A stretch of 35,544 nt of DNA, taken from a virus. Location: IMG/VR virus record IMGVR_UViG_3300022928_002142, positions 1 through 35,544 of that record; one strand, 5' to 3'. The position numbers were made by a program, and so were the translations under genes. The notes below the pieces were generated by a model. It ran no database searches. It was not told where the DNA came from and saw only the letters and a list, made by a program, of their open reading frames with translations. Of the stretch, positions 29,246 through 35,544 are shown one piece after another (within the stretch, counting starts at the first letter, position 1; each line of letters begins with the position of its first letter).

Positions 29246-29995
29246 CTACCACCCTGCTCTTCTGCTTAGTCTTAAGTTTTTATGCTTTTGAGGGGAGACT
29301 AATGTAGAGAGTCTTTTCCTAGCTTCGGCTGCACTTCTCATGATAATCTCCTTGTTGTCTCCGTTATACCTGGGATCAACAAGCATCTTATTCTGTGCTA
29401 TTGGAAGAACTATGTCATAGACCAAATCTCCAGGTATTCTGAAAACCTCTTCGTCGAACTCTAGACCCGCAGGCACGATATTCGCGACAATTTCAACCGA
29501 GTATTCTTTATCTGGTACAGGATATACTACGAGTTTAGGTATTACCTGAGTGTCACTCCCGTTATCGGTTTGATCTACAAAATACCATATAGGTCTGTCT
29601 TTTTCAGGCTCCTCCATATTAATTGATGGAAAACGACCTCGATATATTCCGACAGGTCTAAAATCCCCACCATGAAAAGACCTAGCTTTAATCTCATCGC
29701 TTCTCGCATTCATCGGGGATAGTGGACCGTGATCTACAAGAACAGGCGTTTTATCTACATCAATAACCTCTGGGTCAAGTTCTACCTCCTGCACCCCTTC
29801 TTCGAAAACCAGTGTGTACTTTCTTGTAGCCCATCGTGGTCTTCTTCCATCAATAGGTGAGTAGCACTCTCGATATGCTTGGTTTACTGAGATTCTTACT
29901 CTTGCAGCGTCTACTGCTGGAAGTTCTTCCGTTGAATCAGCCCCCAGCATACTTGCGACCTGGTCACATACCTCAATAAAAGAAATCTCTGACAT
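29246..29995 (-). CDS. Putative head-tail adaptor/neck protein (249 aa)
   Basis: The N-terminal helix region (SFIEVCDQVASMLGADSTEE followed by AARVRISVNQAYRECYS) and the C-terminal helix (NKEIIMRSAAEARKRLSTLV) frame a strand-rich core. This layout, an opening 'v...ml...' helix then N-x-A-Y-R, is that of phage neck/adaptor proteins that seat on the portal. Size (about 250 aa) and the position shortly after the capsid gene fit. The ATG at 29995 lies 12 bases after the Lys-rich gene. Without the portal in view the call stays tentative. Confidence 0.5.
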   Translation of the reverse strand: MSEISFIEVCDQVASMLGADSTEELPAVDAARVRISVNQAYRECYSPIDGRRPRWATRKYTLVFEEGVQEVELDPEVIDVDKTPVLVDHGPLSPMNARSDEIKARSFHGGDFRPVGIYRGRFPSINMEEPEKDRPIWYFVDQTDNGSDTQVIPKLVVYPVPDKEYSVEIVANIVPAGLEFDEEVFRIPGDLVYDIVLPIAQNKMLVDPRYNGDNKEIIMRSAAEARKRLSTLVSPQKHKNLRLSRRAGW

Positions 29996-30007
29996 AACAG
30001 ATATATT

Positions 30008-30364
30008 CTAGGACTCCGCTTTTTCCTCGACTACCGCTTGTAATTTAGAAACCCCTTTTTCAAAGTGGTGATCTACATCTTTTTTCTTTACGGCTTTTTT
30101 CTCTTTTTTAGGGGTCTCTTTTTTTTCCTTTTTAGGCACTTCTTTATTCTTCTCCTCCATTAAAACAGAAAAGAACATTCTTTTATAAAGCTTACCCTGT
30201 GTTCTAAAAATATCATCAGCCTCTCTTTGGTTTTTAGGCTCATATGCATAGTGTCTGCTTTCTTTGTCCCACTCGAAGTTATACTGAAAACGGCTCATGC
30301 CCTTTACTCTAATAAGAGGGATTGTGCCCATCTGATCTCTTTTACCAATAATTATAATTTTCAT
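30008..30364 (-). CDS. Small Lys-rich protein of unknown function (118 aa)
   Basis: The first 70 residues are a compact domain (MKIIIIGKRDQMGTIPLIRV, then FQYNFEWDKESRHYAYEPKN). The next 30 are a Lys/Glu tract of repeated P-K-K-E-K-K units, and the end is an acidic helix. The tract is likely disordered and could bind DNA or the inner capsid surface. It is the first gene after the capsid terminator, so its expression would depend on read-through or a separate promoter. It may be a head-completion or minor head protein; no family is recognised. Confidence 0.55.
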   Translation of the reverse strand: MKIIIIGKRDQMGTIPLIRVKGMSRFQYNFEWDKESRHYAYEPKNQREADDIFRTQGKLYKRMFFSVLMEEKNKEVPKKEKKETPKKEKKAVKKKDVDHHFEKGVSKLQAVVEEKAES

Positions 30365-30374
30365 AATGTTTTTT

Positions 30375-30409
30375 AAAAAAAGCCCCTCCCCGAAACTCAG
30401 GGAGGGGCT
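30375..30409 (-). terminator. Strong rho-independent terminator after the major capsid gene
   Basis: On the minus strand, AGCCCCTCCC and GGGAGGGGCT form a perfect 10-bp GC-rich stem with a 9-base loop, followed directly by a run of T residues (the A-run at 30375-30381 on the plus strand). It lies 28 bases after the capsid stop codon and should limit transcription of the genes beyond, giving high capsid mRNA relative to tail mRNA. Confidence 0.9.
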
Positions 30410-30436
30410 AGGGTTAAGCGTGAATGTAGCTAAGGC

Positions 30437-31876
30437 TTAGAATGAGAAGCCAGGGATCTGACGAACTGCCTCAATTAACTGCACACCAGGGATTCTTCCA
30501 TTGGTGTCTTGGTAAGTAGCCATTCCGTAAACGGACTGAACACCTACAGCAGATAAGTGTGCATTATTACCACTATTAGCAAAATCATCATAGTGGAAAA
30601 TCTGTTCATTGAATACACCACCTTTTGCGTAGTATAGTGCAGATTTACCCATTGCTACTGCATATCCAATAGGAGTAGATGCGGAGTTTGCTTGGTAGAT
30701 AACAGTACCTACTGGAAGCGTAACTCCTGCAATAGCAGCAGCATTGTTAGCCTGAGCAGTACCAAGGTCGGCGAGTCCGTTGATTGTGGACCCATCGGCA
30801 CTGATGTTAGCGTAACTTACGCTGTAGTAAGTACCATTAGGCTGTACAATCAGAAGATTGCCTCCACCATTAGGCACAACATGCTGTGCACCACCACCAC
30901 CAGGAATGTTGGAATCAAAGCCAATGAAGTTAGCGAATGTATCCCCACCTAGATTTAGAGCAGCAGCCTGAACAGTGCTTTGAGTAGTAACGAGAGCTGT
31001 TGGAAGAAGGGGTGAACCTTGACGACCGTCAGCAGTGTCGATGATTACATTATGGTTAGCAATCATATTGCCGTCCCACATTGCATAGTTACCGCTGTAC
31101 AGTTTGTTAGAACTGCTACGCTCGTCAGCTTGGAGAATAGCTTCCATGTAATCGGGATCACTGCGAAGTGGACGAAGCACTGCGTCAGGGGCGAAGAACA
31201 GGTAGCCAGGAATCTCGGTTTTATCATCCCCTCCAACATTCATGGGCTCACCGCCTTGAGCGATCAAGGCTTGTTTTGCTTCCTGAATGATGTCGGTACT
31301 AAGACCTTCAGCGTAGGTAACTGCCCCATTAGCTCCGTAGTCGGAGATCAAGTTGGAGGTATTGTTGTTTAAGCAAGTGTCACGAAGGCACGACTGAATG
31401 TGGTCTTGCTCTGTACGCCCTGCCCACTCGGACATAACCTCAGCGGAAAGCTGATCGATGGTTTTACCAGTGAATCTCATAAGTTTGATAACTTGCGTCC
31501 ATGCGACGGCGTGACGAATTAAGTCAACCTCCACACTGAAAGTACCAAACTTTAACTTACCAGTGTTGTTTTTGAGGATTGCTTCCCCACGAACACCTTG
31601 ACCACGGATAGGAGCGACAGAAGTGAAAGTCACTTTATCTGATCCACCAGCGGAGAGATCTCTTTTTTCAACTACAGGAGCAGCCGATCCTTCAGATCCG
31701 ATGAATTTGGAGAATACATTCTTTTCACGAGCATCACGAGTTACGAGCTCCGACCAAAGCCGTGTACGCAAATCGCCGTTAGCGAAAATATCTGTAGTGT
31801 AGTTAGTATTATTTGAAAGAAGGTCAACATTACCAATACCTGGTTGTGCTGCCCCTTGAGTTGTTTTAATAGCCAT
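30437..31876 (-). CDS. Major capsid protein, N4-gp56/DUF4043-like (479 aa)
   Basis: The stretch RGQGVRGEAILKNNTGKLKF (91-110) followed by GTFSVEVDLIRHAVAW matches the G-x-G-V-x-G-x-x-x-L-x-x-N pattern of the N4-gp56 and DUF4043 families of major capsid proteins with an HK97-type fold. Length (479 aa), placement right after a scaffold-like gene, and a strong terminator after the stop all fit the most abundant virion protein. The C-terminal third is rich in Ala, Gly and Asn. The ATG at 31876 lies in an AT-rich 35-base spacer without a Shine-Dalgarno sequence, where a TATAAT is found. It forms the icosahedral shell of the head. Confidence 0.8.
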   Translation of the reverse strand: MAIKTTQGAAQPGIGNVDLLSNNTNYTTDIFANGDLRTRLWSELVTRDAREKNVFSKFIGSEGSAAPVVEKRDLSAGGSDKVTFTSVAPIRGQGVRGEAILKNNTGKLKFGTFSVEVDLIRHAVAWTQVIKLMRFTGKTIDQLSAEVMSEWAGRTEQDHIQSCLRDTCLNNNTSNLISDYGANGAVTYAEGLSTDIIQEAKQALIAQGGEPMNVGGDDKTEIPGYLFFAPDAVLRPLRSDPDYMEAILQADERSSSNKLYSGNYAMWDGNMIANHNVIIDTADGRQGSPLLPTALVTTQSTVQAAALNLGGDTFANFIGFDSNIPGGGGAQHVVPNGGGNLLIVQPNGTYYSVSYANISADGSTINGLADLGTAQANNAAAIAGVTLPVGTVIYQANSASTPIGYAVAMGKSALYYAKGGVFNEQIFHYDDFANSGNNAHLSAVGVQSVYGMATYQDTNGRIPGVQLIEAVRQIPGFSF

Positions 31877-31887
31877 TTTATTTAATA

Positions 31888-31893
31888 ATTATA
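31888..31893 (-). promoter_or_regulatory. Possible -10 box (TATAAT) before the major capsid gene
   Basis: The minus strand reads TATAAT here, 11 bases before the capsid ATG. No good -35 hexamer stands 16-18 bases upstream, and the start point would leave almost no 5' leader. It is a weak candidate for a capsid-specific promoter that would pair with the terminator after the gene. Confidence 0.25.
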
Positions 31894-31911
31894 GTGTTTT
31901 TTGTTAAAACC

Positions 31912-32961
31912 CTATCTAAGAAACTGCCTACCATCTGGCTGACCTAGCATTTGAAAAAGTTGTTCGTTTGAAAGGTTGCCTACATTGTTAAGGACTTGTT
32001 CCGCAGATATAGGTTGGTTTGCGGGTTTTGCAGTCTGTCCTGTTGTCAAAACTTTAGCCTGATTACCCATGACGGGTGGTTGTTGCTGAGGTGCAACTTG
32101 CTGAGGTGCAACTTGCTGAGGTGCAACTTGCTGAGGTGCTTCTGTAGCACCCTTACTCATTGCAAACTCATTTGCCATAATCTCAGGCCATCGTGGTGAC
32201 GCAAAAACTGCTGCATAGTCGGGGTCTTGCTCAGCGTTTGATATAAAGTAGTCAAACTCCTTGCGGTACACCGAGTTCTTGTTATCCAGCTCTGGATACT
32301 TTGAAACGGCATTATTCCGACTCTCCAACGCTCTTTGCCGTTGGGATTCTTGAGCAGATCGAGTTTCTTGTTCTTCCTGCATCTGACGCTGATTTTGCAA
32401 ATTATTGATCTCTAGCTCCTTTCGAAACAGATCTCTTTGAAGCTGTATAGCTTTAGCAGTGTCCATATCTTCAGTAGCCTCAGCAATTTGAGACTCCAAA
32501 GAAACAACGCTTTCTTTCAAACCGTTAAGATTTAATTCATATGGATCTTCTTCTGGTTGGCTCGGTTGTTGAACCTGAGCAACCTGCGGTTGAGCGGTTT
32601 GCTGTCTTCCGTATATTACATCGGAAGCATCTTGAAAACTGCCCTCGAATCCAGACGATCTGTACAAATCAATAACTTGTTGATCGAGCTCGCTTCTTGG
32701 TCTTACTCTTCTTTTCGCCAGACGGTCGGCATCACTTTCAGCCTCGTTCGTCTCTATAATCTCGGTAAAATCCTCCTCTTGATCGCTCACTTCGCCTAAC
32801 GGCTCAGTTTCGCTTTCTTGAGATGGAGTCTCCTCGATCTCGGGGCTTGCAACTTCATTGCTAGCCTCGGTTCCTAAAGCATCTCGGAGAGCGTCGGTTG
32901 CCACATCCGAAAGATCTTGTTGTTGTTGAGGGGATTCAACCACCTCTTCTGTATTTTGCAT
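31912..32961 (-). CDS. Scaffold-like protein, Gln/Glu-rich (349 aa)
   Basis: The N-terminal 100 residues are acidic and low in complexity (Glu, Ser, Asp and Gln, with VVESPQQQQDL), typical of disordered scaffold tails. Residues about 145-220 are a long helix or coiled coil (for example ESVVSLESQIAEATEDMDTA, then RQMQEEQETRSAQESQRQRA). Next comes a Gln/Pro repeat (APQQV three times) and a C-terminal helical segment ending QPDGRQFLR. A helical, charged protein directly before the capsid gene is the usual place and form of a head scaffold, which shapes the procapsid and is then lost. There is no protease motif. No sequence family is certain. Confidence 0.6.
   Translation of the reverse strand: MQNTEEVVESPQQQQDLSDVATDALRDALGTEASNEVASPEIEETPSQESETEPLGEVSDQEEDFTEIIETNEAESDADRLAKRRVRPRSELDQQVIDLYRSSGFEGSFQDASDVIYGRQQTAQPQVAQVQQPSQPEEDPYELNLNGLKESVVSLESQIAEATEDMDTAKAIQLQRDLFRKELEINNLQNQRQMQEEQETRSAQESQRQRALESRNNAVSKYPELDNKNSVYRKEFDYFISNAEQDPDYAAVFASPRWPEIMANEFAMSKGATEAPQQVAPQQVAPQQVAPQQQPPVMGNQAKVLTTGQTAKPANQPISAEQVLNNVGNLSNEQLFQMLGQPDGRQFLR
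32083..32139 (-). repeat. 15-bp tandem repeat encoding A-P-Q-Q-V in the scaffold-like gene
   Basis: TTGCTGAGGTGCAAC occurs three times in a row from 32083, with a partial fourth copy to 32139. On the minus strand it codes for repeats of Ala-Pro-Gln-Gln-Val. Copies are identical, so the array is probably recent and prone to change in number. Confidence 0.85.
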
Positions 32962-33005
32962 ACCAGCAGAATACAGCGTACTGATTTAAAAATTAAGCGA
33001 TTGTA

Positions 33006-33134
33006 TTAGTACTTGTAAATACCTCTTGCTCCAGGCTTCTTTTTCTCAGGCTCCTGGCATTTTTGTTTCTTAATGCACTCTTTATTCTTACAACCTGGGC
33101 ATGGTTTAAATTTTTGTTTATCTTTTTTTTCCAT
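33006..33134 (-). CDS. Small Lys- and Cys-rich peptide (42 aa)
   Basis: The product begins MEKKDKQKFKPCPGCKNKEC and continues IKKQKC, giving four cysteines in a C-x2-C-x4-C-x5-C array flanked by Lys, then a tail ending GIYKY. It probably binds a metal ion or nucleic acid. AGGAGG at 33141-33146, six bases before the ATG at 33134, is the best Shine-Dalgarno sequence in the window and makes a real gene likely despite the length. The start lies inside the end of the previous gene in another frame. Similar small C-x-x-C peptides occur in phage late operons; function unknown. Confidence 0.6.
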   Translation of the reverse strand: MEKKDKQKFKPCPGCKNKECIKKQKCQEPEKKKPGARGIYKY

Positions 33135-33282
33135 TTTTTACCTCCTGGTATACTTTTATAGACATATATATTATAGTTATTAAACCCGCTATACTCCCGA
33201 ATAAGGAATCTAGCGAAGAAAGTCCGAAAGTAGCTAATGTGCCACCAACTCCTGTTACTGCTACTCTGTCGATTATGTTCAT
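33118..33282 (-). CDS. Small membrane protein, possible second holin (54 aa)
   Basis: The sequence MNIIDRVAVTGVGGTLATFG continues to a hydrophobic segment SLFGSIAGLITIIYMSIKVY and ends with a Lys/Arg-rich tail, QEVKNGKKR. The Gly-rich first segment and the second hydrophobic helix could give one or two membrane spans, with a positive tail as in small holins. It starts directly after the holin-like gene (stop at 33283-33285, ATG at 33282) and overlaps the small Cys-rich gene. A holin, antiholin or membrane accessory role is plausible by composition and neighbourhood. Confidence 0.55.
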   Translation of the reverse strand: MNIIDRVAVTGVGGTLATFGLSSLDSLFGSIAGLITIIYMSIKVYQEVKNGKKR

Positions 33283-33747
33283 TTATCGTCTGTGAGGCGA
33301 TGGCCCGAAATAAAAGCCGAGGATTCCCATAAGGGCTGTTTGCCCCATGTATGCAAGGTGTCCGCTACTGAGCGTGATGGGGTCTTGGCTTGCTGGCCAA
33401 GAGATGATTCCGAACAGCAATTCTGTTCTTCCTTCGCCGTTGGCGTTAGTGATAGAAAGGAATTCCGCTTGTGGGAATATGGTACAGAGCAAGACGCAAA
33501 AGCAAAGAGTGCCAATCCCCATAAAAGCAATAATGCGACGAGAAAAATCCCTGAACTCATTATTACCTCCTTCAGCCAGCTTAGCTTGTAGCTTAATGAA
33601 ATTTTCATTTGCTCTACTTTCCCTTGCAATTTCGAGCTCGTGCTTCTGGCGGCGACTCTCAAATAGAAGTCCGAACCCACCTTTGAGCATAGCCCCCATA
33701 GCAGTAGAACCGCCTCCAGTAAGAAGCATAAGAAGGATCTCACCCAT
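33283..33747 (-). CDS. Holin-like protein, GTA/3TM holin type (154 aa)
   Basis: A Gly-rich amphipathic start (LLTGGGSTAMGAMLKGGFGL) is followed by a charged helix (FESRRQKHELEIARESRANE). Two clear membrane segments come next, at about 72-91 (IIAFMGIGTLCFCVLLCTIF) and 131-148 (LAYMGQTALMGILGFYFG). This layout, with R-R at the head of the second segment and F-Y-F-G-P near the end, resembles three-TM phage/GTA holins that open the inner membrane at lysis. GGAGG about 10 bases before the ATG supports the start. The other long frame over the same bases lacks this pattern. No endolysin gene is seen nearby. Confidence 0.65.
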   Translation of the reverse strand: MGEILLMLLTGGGSTAMGAMLKGGFGLLFESRRQKHELEIARESRANENFIKLQAKLAEGGNNEFRDFSRRIIAFMGIGTLCFCVLLCTIFPQAEFLSITNANGEGRTELLFGIISWPASQDPITLSSGHLAYMGQTALMGILGFYFGPSPHRR

Positions 33748-33748
33748 T

Positions 33749-34063
33749 TCACTCCCCTCCTCCGTAACGCATCTTATCTAAAAGCTCTTCATGCTTTCCT
33801 GATATTTTTTCTAAAAAAGTAAGCCTCATATTTTGCTCAGCATCGTCAGGTAAAAACCCTAACTCTCCGCGAGGCCATTTAATCCTAAACTCCGCATTCA
33901 TCTTAACATCATGATTAAGTCGAAGGATCTCCATCTCCAGGGCGTTTAATCGAGCGTAGATCATAGCTCCAGAGTAAACAATGAATATGGCTGTGCCGAA
34001 AACTTTGGCAACGAAGCCTAGGTTGGTTGATACTTTTTTGTTCTCTCCTATCTCGTCGCTCAT
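33749..34063 (-). CDS. One-TM coiled-coil protein of the lysis/virion cluster (104 aa)
   Basis: A single membrane segment (about 17-37, FVAKVFGTAIFIVYSGAMIY) is followed by a helix (ARLNALEMEILRLNHDVKMN) with heptad Leu, and then AEFRIKWPRGELGFLPDDAE. I associate that last segment with small conserved proteins of marine phages. Topology (short inside, long helical part outside) is like a spanin or holin partner, but there is no lipobox. It overlaps the upstream large virion gene by ATGA (34063-34060) and ends two bases before the holin-like gene starts. Lysis or particle-entry role is uncertain. Confidence 0.55.
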   Translation of the reverse strand: MSDEIGENKKVSTNLGFVAKVFGTAIFIVYSGAMIYARLNALEMEILRLNHDVKMNAEFRIKWPRGELGFLPDDAEQNMRLTFLEKISGKHEELLDKMRYGGGE

Positions 34064-35544
34064 AATAATGCTGGGATTAACTTGGAGTTCTTATCGATAC
34101 CACTAATGGTTGGATCACTTGCAATTGCAGGGGGTAGTTTTGTTTCCAAAGACTCATCAACTTGTCCTTTGATGTATTGAATCAACTCCCCATTGTCCTG
34201 CGTCATTGGTTGGTCATATAGGTCTGCGTGGAGAATACTTGTGCCATTGTCACGGAATATTCTCGCACCAGAAATAACCAATGGAGTGTTGCCAGTGTTC
34301 TGTAATTTGATGTCAGCAATGGCAGTATTCACTCGATAGTTCATGTGGTCAATCGCATCGATTGCACCAAACCATTGCCCAATGCCAGTAGAGGTGGTTG
34401 TTTGTTTTACATAGAATGCATAGAACTCTCTGACATCTGCGACCCCATCACCATCAGAGATGTCGATCTGCACATTCGGATAGTCTGCGGACAGGGTAGT
34501 CAGATTGTCTGCATTAATTCCGTTGTCGTTATAGATAGTGTCTGCCTGTTGGTTTGCCTCGAAACTAATACCTACACTCGTTGCGATACCAAAAGCCTCG
34601 TAGGGGAGGAATGCCCCTGTCCCTGCTTGGCAGGTGATTCGCAGACGAATATTGTCACCCAAACTCACTTCTTGGCCTGTGTAAGTGCCAGACGATGTCA
34701 CTTTGTTTCCTGCCGTACCTGCAACCACTAAGTTTTCTACCTCTAGGTTTTTGGTAATATTGAAAAGTTGCAGGGTTGCAGTTGCCTCTACATTTGTAAC
34801 CTCCCAAGGCAGGACCGTGTTTTCCCCATAAGTTCCGATAACTTCTGCATTGTTGCTTAAAGTAATTGTTCCAGTGGTCTGAATATCTCCGACAAAACTG
34901 GATGCCTTGATGGTTAATATGTTACCGCTAATCGCGAATGCAGAAGCAGCATCCGTTACATTTCCGTCAATCACTACATCGTAAGAGCCCGCATTAATGG
35001 AGTTACCTTCCCGTGAAACAATAGTTGATGTTTCTCCTGCGTAATTATCCACTAAGTATGATTTTGCTCTATTGTAGAATTTCTGCGGCGTGTCTATTTC
35101 ACTATTACCATCTGCTGTTGCTTTCGTCTCAGTAATGAGTTGGTCGTCAAACAAAACCCAATTAACAGCAAGTTCGCCTAATCCTTTAAGGGCTTGAGTA
35201 GAGGAGGAAAGTGAGTGGTTATAAGAGCAAAACTGGAATGTAAATTCATCGGCATCCGTATTATCATTTGAACGACGGTCTACCCGATAGAAACCTCCAA
35301 AATTATCAGTATCCCAATCAGAAAAATCAGGCCTTCTCGTATTTGATGAGCTAAGACCCCAGCTGTTATTTGCTTTTACATATAAGTTGGGGTAGTCGTT
35401 TTGCGCACTAGGGTCATCTGCGTTATATTCGTGTAAATGGGCAGAGGTTGTAATCTTTAAGGTTGATATATTACCATTTGCATCCGATGTCGCGCTGTAC
35501 TCAAAGGGGTTAGTGTAATCATATGTGACCGAACCATCAGCATT
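34060..35544 (-). CDS. Putative tail/fibre virion protein, 5' end beyond the window (494 aa visible)
   Basis: The frame stays open without a stop from 34060 to the right edge, so the true start lies outside. A TTG at 35152-35154 is only an internal codon. The visible part is rich in Asn, Asp, Ser and Thr, with repeated short strands, such as VVIDGNVTDAASAFAISGNI and LTIKASSFVGDIQTTGTITL, that look like turns of a beta-helix or beta-roll. It ends with a more globular region and ISGIDKNSKLIPALL. A fibre, spike or other elongated surface protein is likely from composition; no catalytic motif is seen. Confidence 0.55.
   Translation of the reverse strand, partial: NADGSVTYDYTNPFEYSATSDANGNISTLKITTSAHLHEYNADDPSAQNDYPNLYVKANNSWGLSSSNTRRPDFSDWDTDNFGGFYRVDRRSNDNTDADEFTFQFCSYNHSLSSSTQALKGLGELAVNWVLFDDQLITETKATADGNSEIDTPQKFYNRAKSYLVDNYAGETSTIVSREGNSINAGSYDVVIDGNVTDAASAFAISGNILTIKASSFVGDIQTTGTITLSNNAEVIGTYGENTVLPWEVTNVEATATLQLFNITKNLEVENLVVAGTAGNKVTSSGTYTGQEVSLGDNIRLRITCQAGTGAFLPYEAFGIATSVGISFEANQQADTIYNDNGINADNLTTLSADYPNVQIDISDGDGVADVREFYAFYVKQTTTSTGIGQWFGAIDAIDHMNYRVNTAIADIKLQNTGNTPLVISGARIFRDNGTSILHADLYDQPMTQDNGELIQYIKGQVDESLETKLPPAIASDPTISGIDKNSKLIPALL

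Noticed and set aside
33279-33752. A 157-aa minus-strand frame over the holin-like gene
   Set aside because: The other frame (33283-33747) has clear membrane segments, a holin-like layout and a Shine-Dalgarno sequence. This one looks like its shadow.
34060-35154. A complete 364-aa gene starting at TTG 35154
   Set aside because: The frame continues without a stop to the window edge with the same composition, so the TTG is internal and the gene is cut by the edge.
1-35544. CRISPR arrays, insertion sequences and diversity-generating retroelements
   Set aside because: No regularly spaced identical repeats, no transposase motifs other than the integrase, and no reverse transcriptase or template/variable repeat pair were seen. 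The tandem repeats present are coding and without spacers.

Overview
The window is a 35.5-kb piece of a tailed double-stranded DNA bacteriophage that carries an integrase. A short-tailed (podovirus-like) particle is the best guess: there is a scaffold-like protein, a major capsid protein and many beta-rich virion proteins, but no tape-measure or tail-sheath protein. The terminase, portal and a recognisable endolysin are missing and presumably lie outside the window; genes run off both edges. The host cannot be named. Several starts have good Shine-Dalgarno sequences (before 33134, 7121 and 9620), so the host reads them, although many genes lack one.

Left arm, plus strand, 1-9240 (early/replication). 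The window opens with the tail of a RuvC-like resolvase. A short control region with repeated TGTATACAAATAG boxes and an inverted repeat follows. Then come an NrdR-type zinc ribbon protein overlapping a stand-alone sigma-70 region-4 protein, a dNMP kinase, a tiny membrane peptide, an SF2 helicase, a small acidic protein, a Cas4-like PD-(D/E)XK nuclease split into two ORFs by a small nested gene, a possible ssDNA-binding protein, a terminator, a family A DNA polymerase with 3'-5' exonuclease, and a primase-polymerase/SF3 helicase fusion. Together these supply dNTP precursors, open the duplex, prime, copy, recombine and resolve DNA.

Switch/integration segment, 9120-11176. Two small minus-strand genes, one with a helix-turn-helix, lie next to a 5' half of a leucine tRNA gene (candidate attachment site) and a plus-strand tyrosine recombinase.

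Right arm, minus strand, 35544 down to 11173 (late). In order of transcription: a large virion protein cut by the window edge, a one-TM protein, a holin-like protein, a second tiny membrane protein, a small Cys protein, a scaffold-like protein, the major capsid protein followed by a strong terminator, a Lys-rich protein, a putative head-tail adaptor, then about 18 kb of mostly unrecognised virion proteins. Among those are a PKD-containing beta-propeller-like protein, a flagellinolysin-like zinc metalloprotease, two stand-alone Fn3-like proteins, and a family of short D-x-P-G / Y-G-P repeats shared by four genes. Most late genes overlap by 1-4 bases or lie within a few bases of each other, as in one operon. 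The late operon meets the integrase gene end to end at a shared CTAG at 11173-11176.
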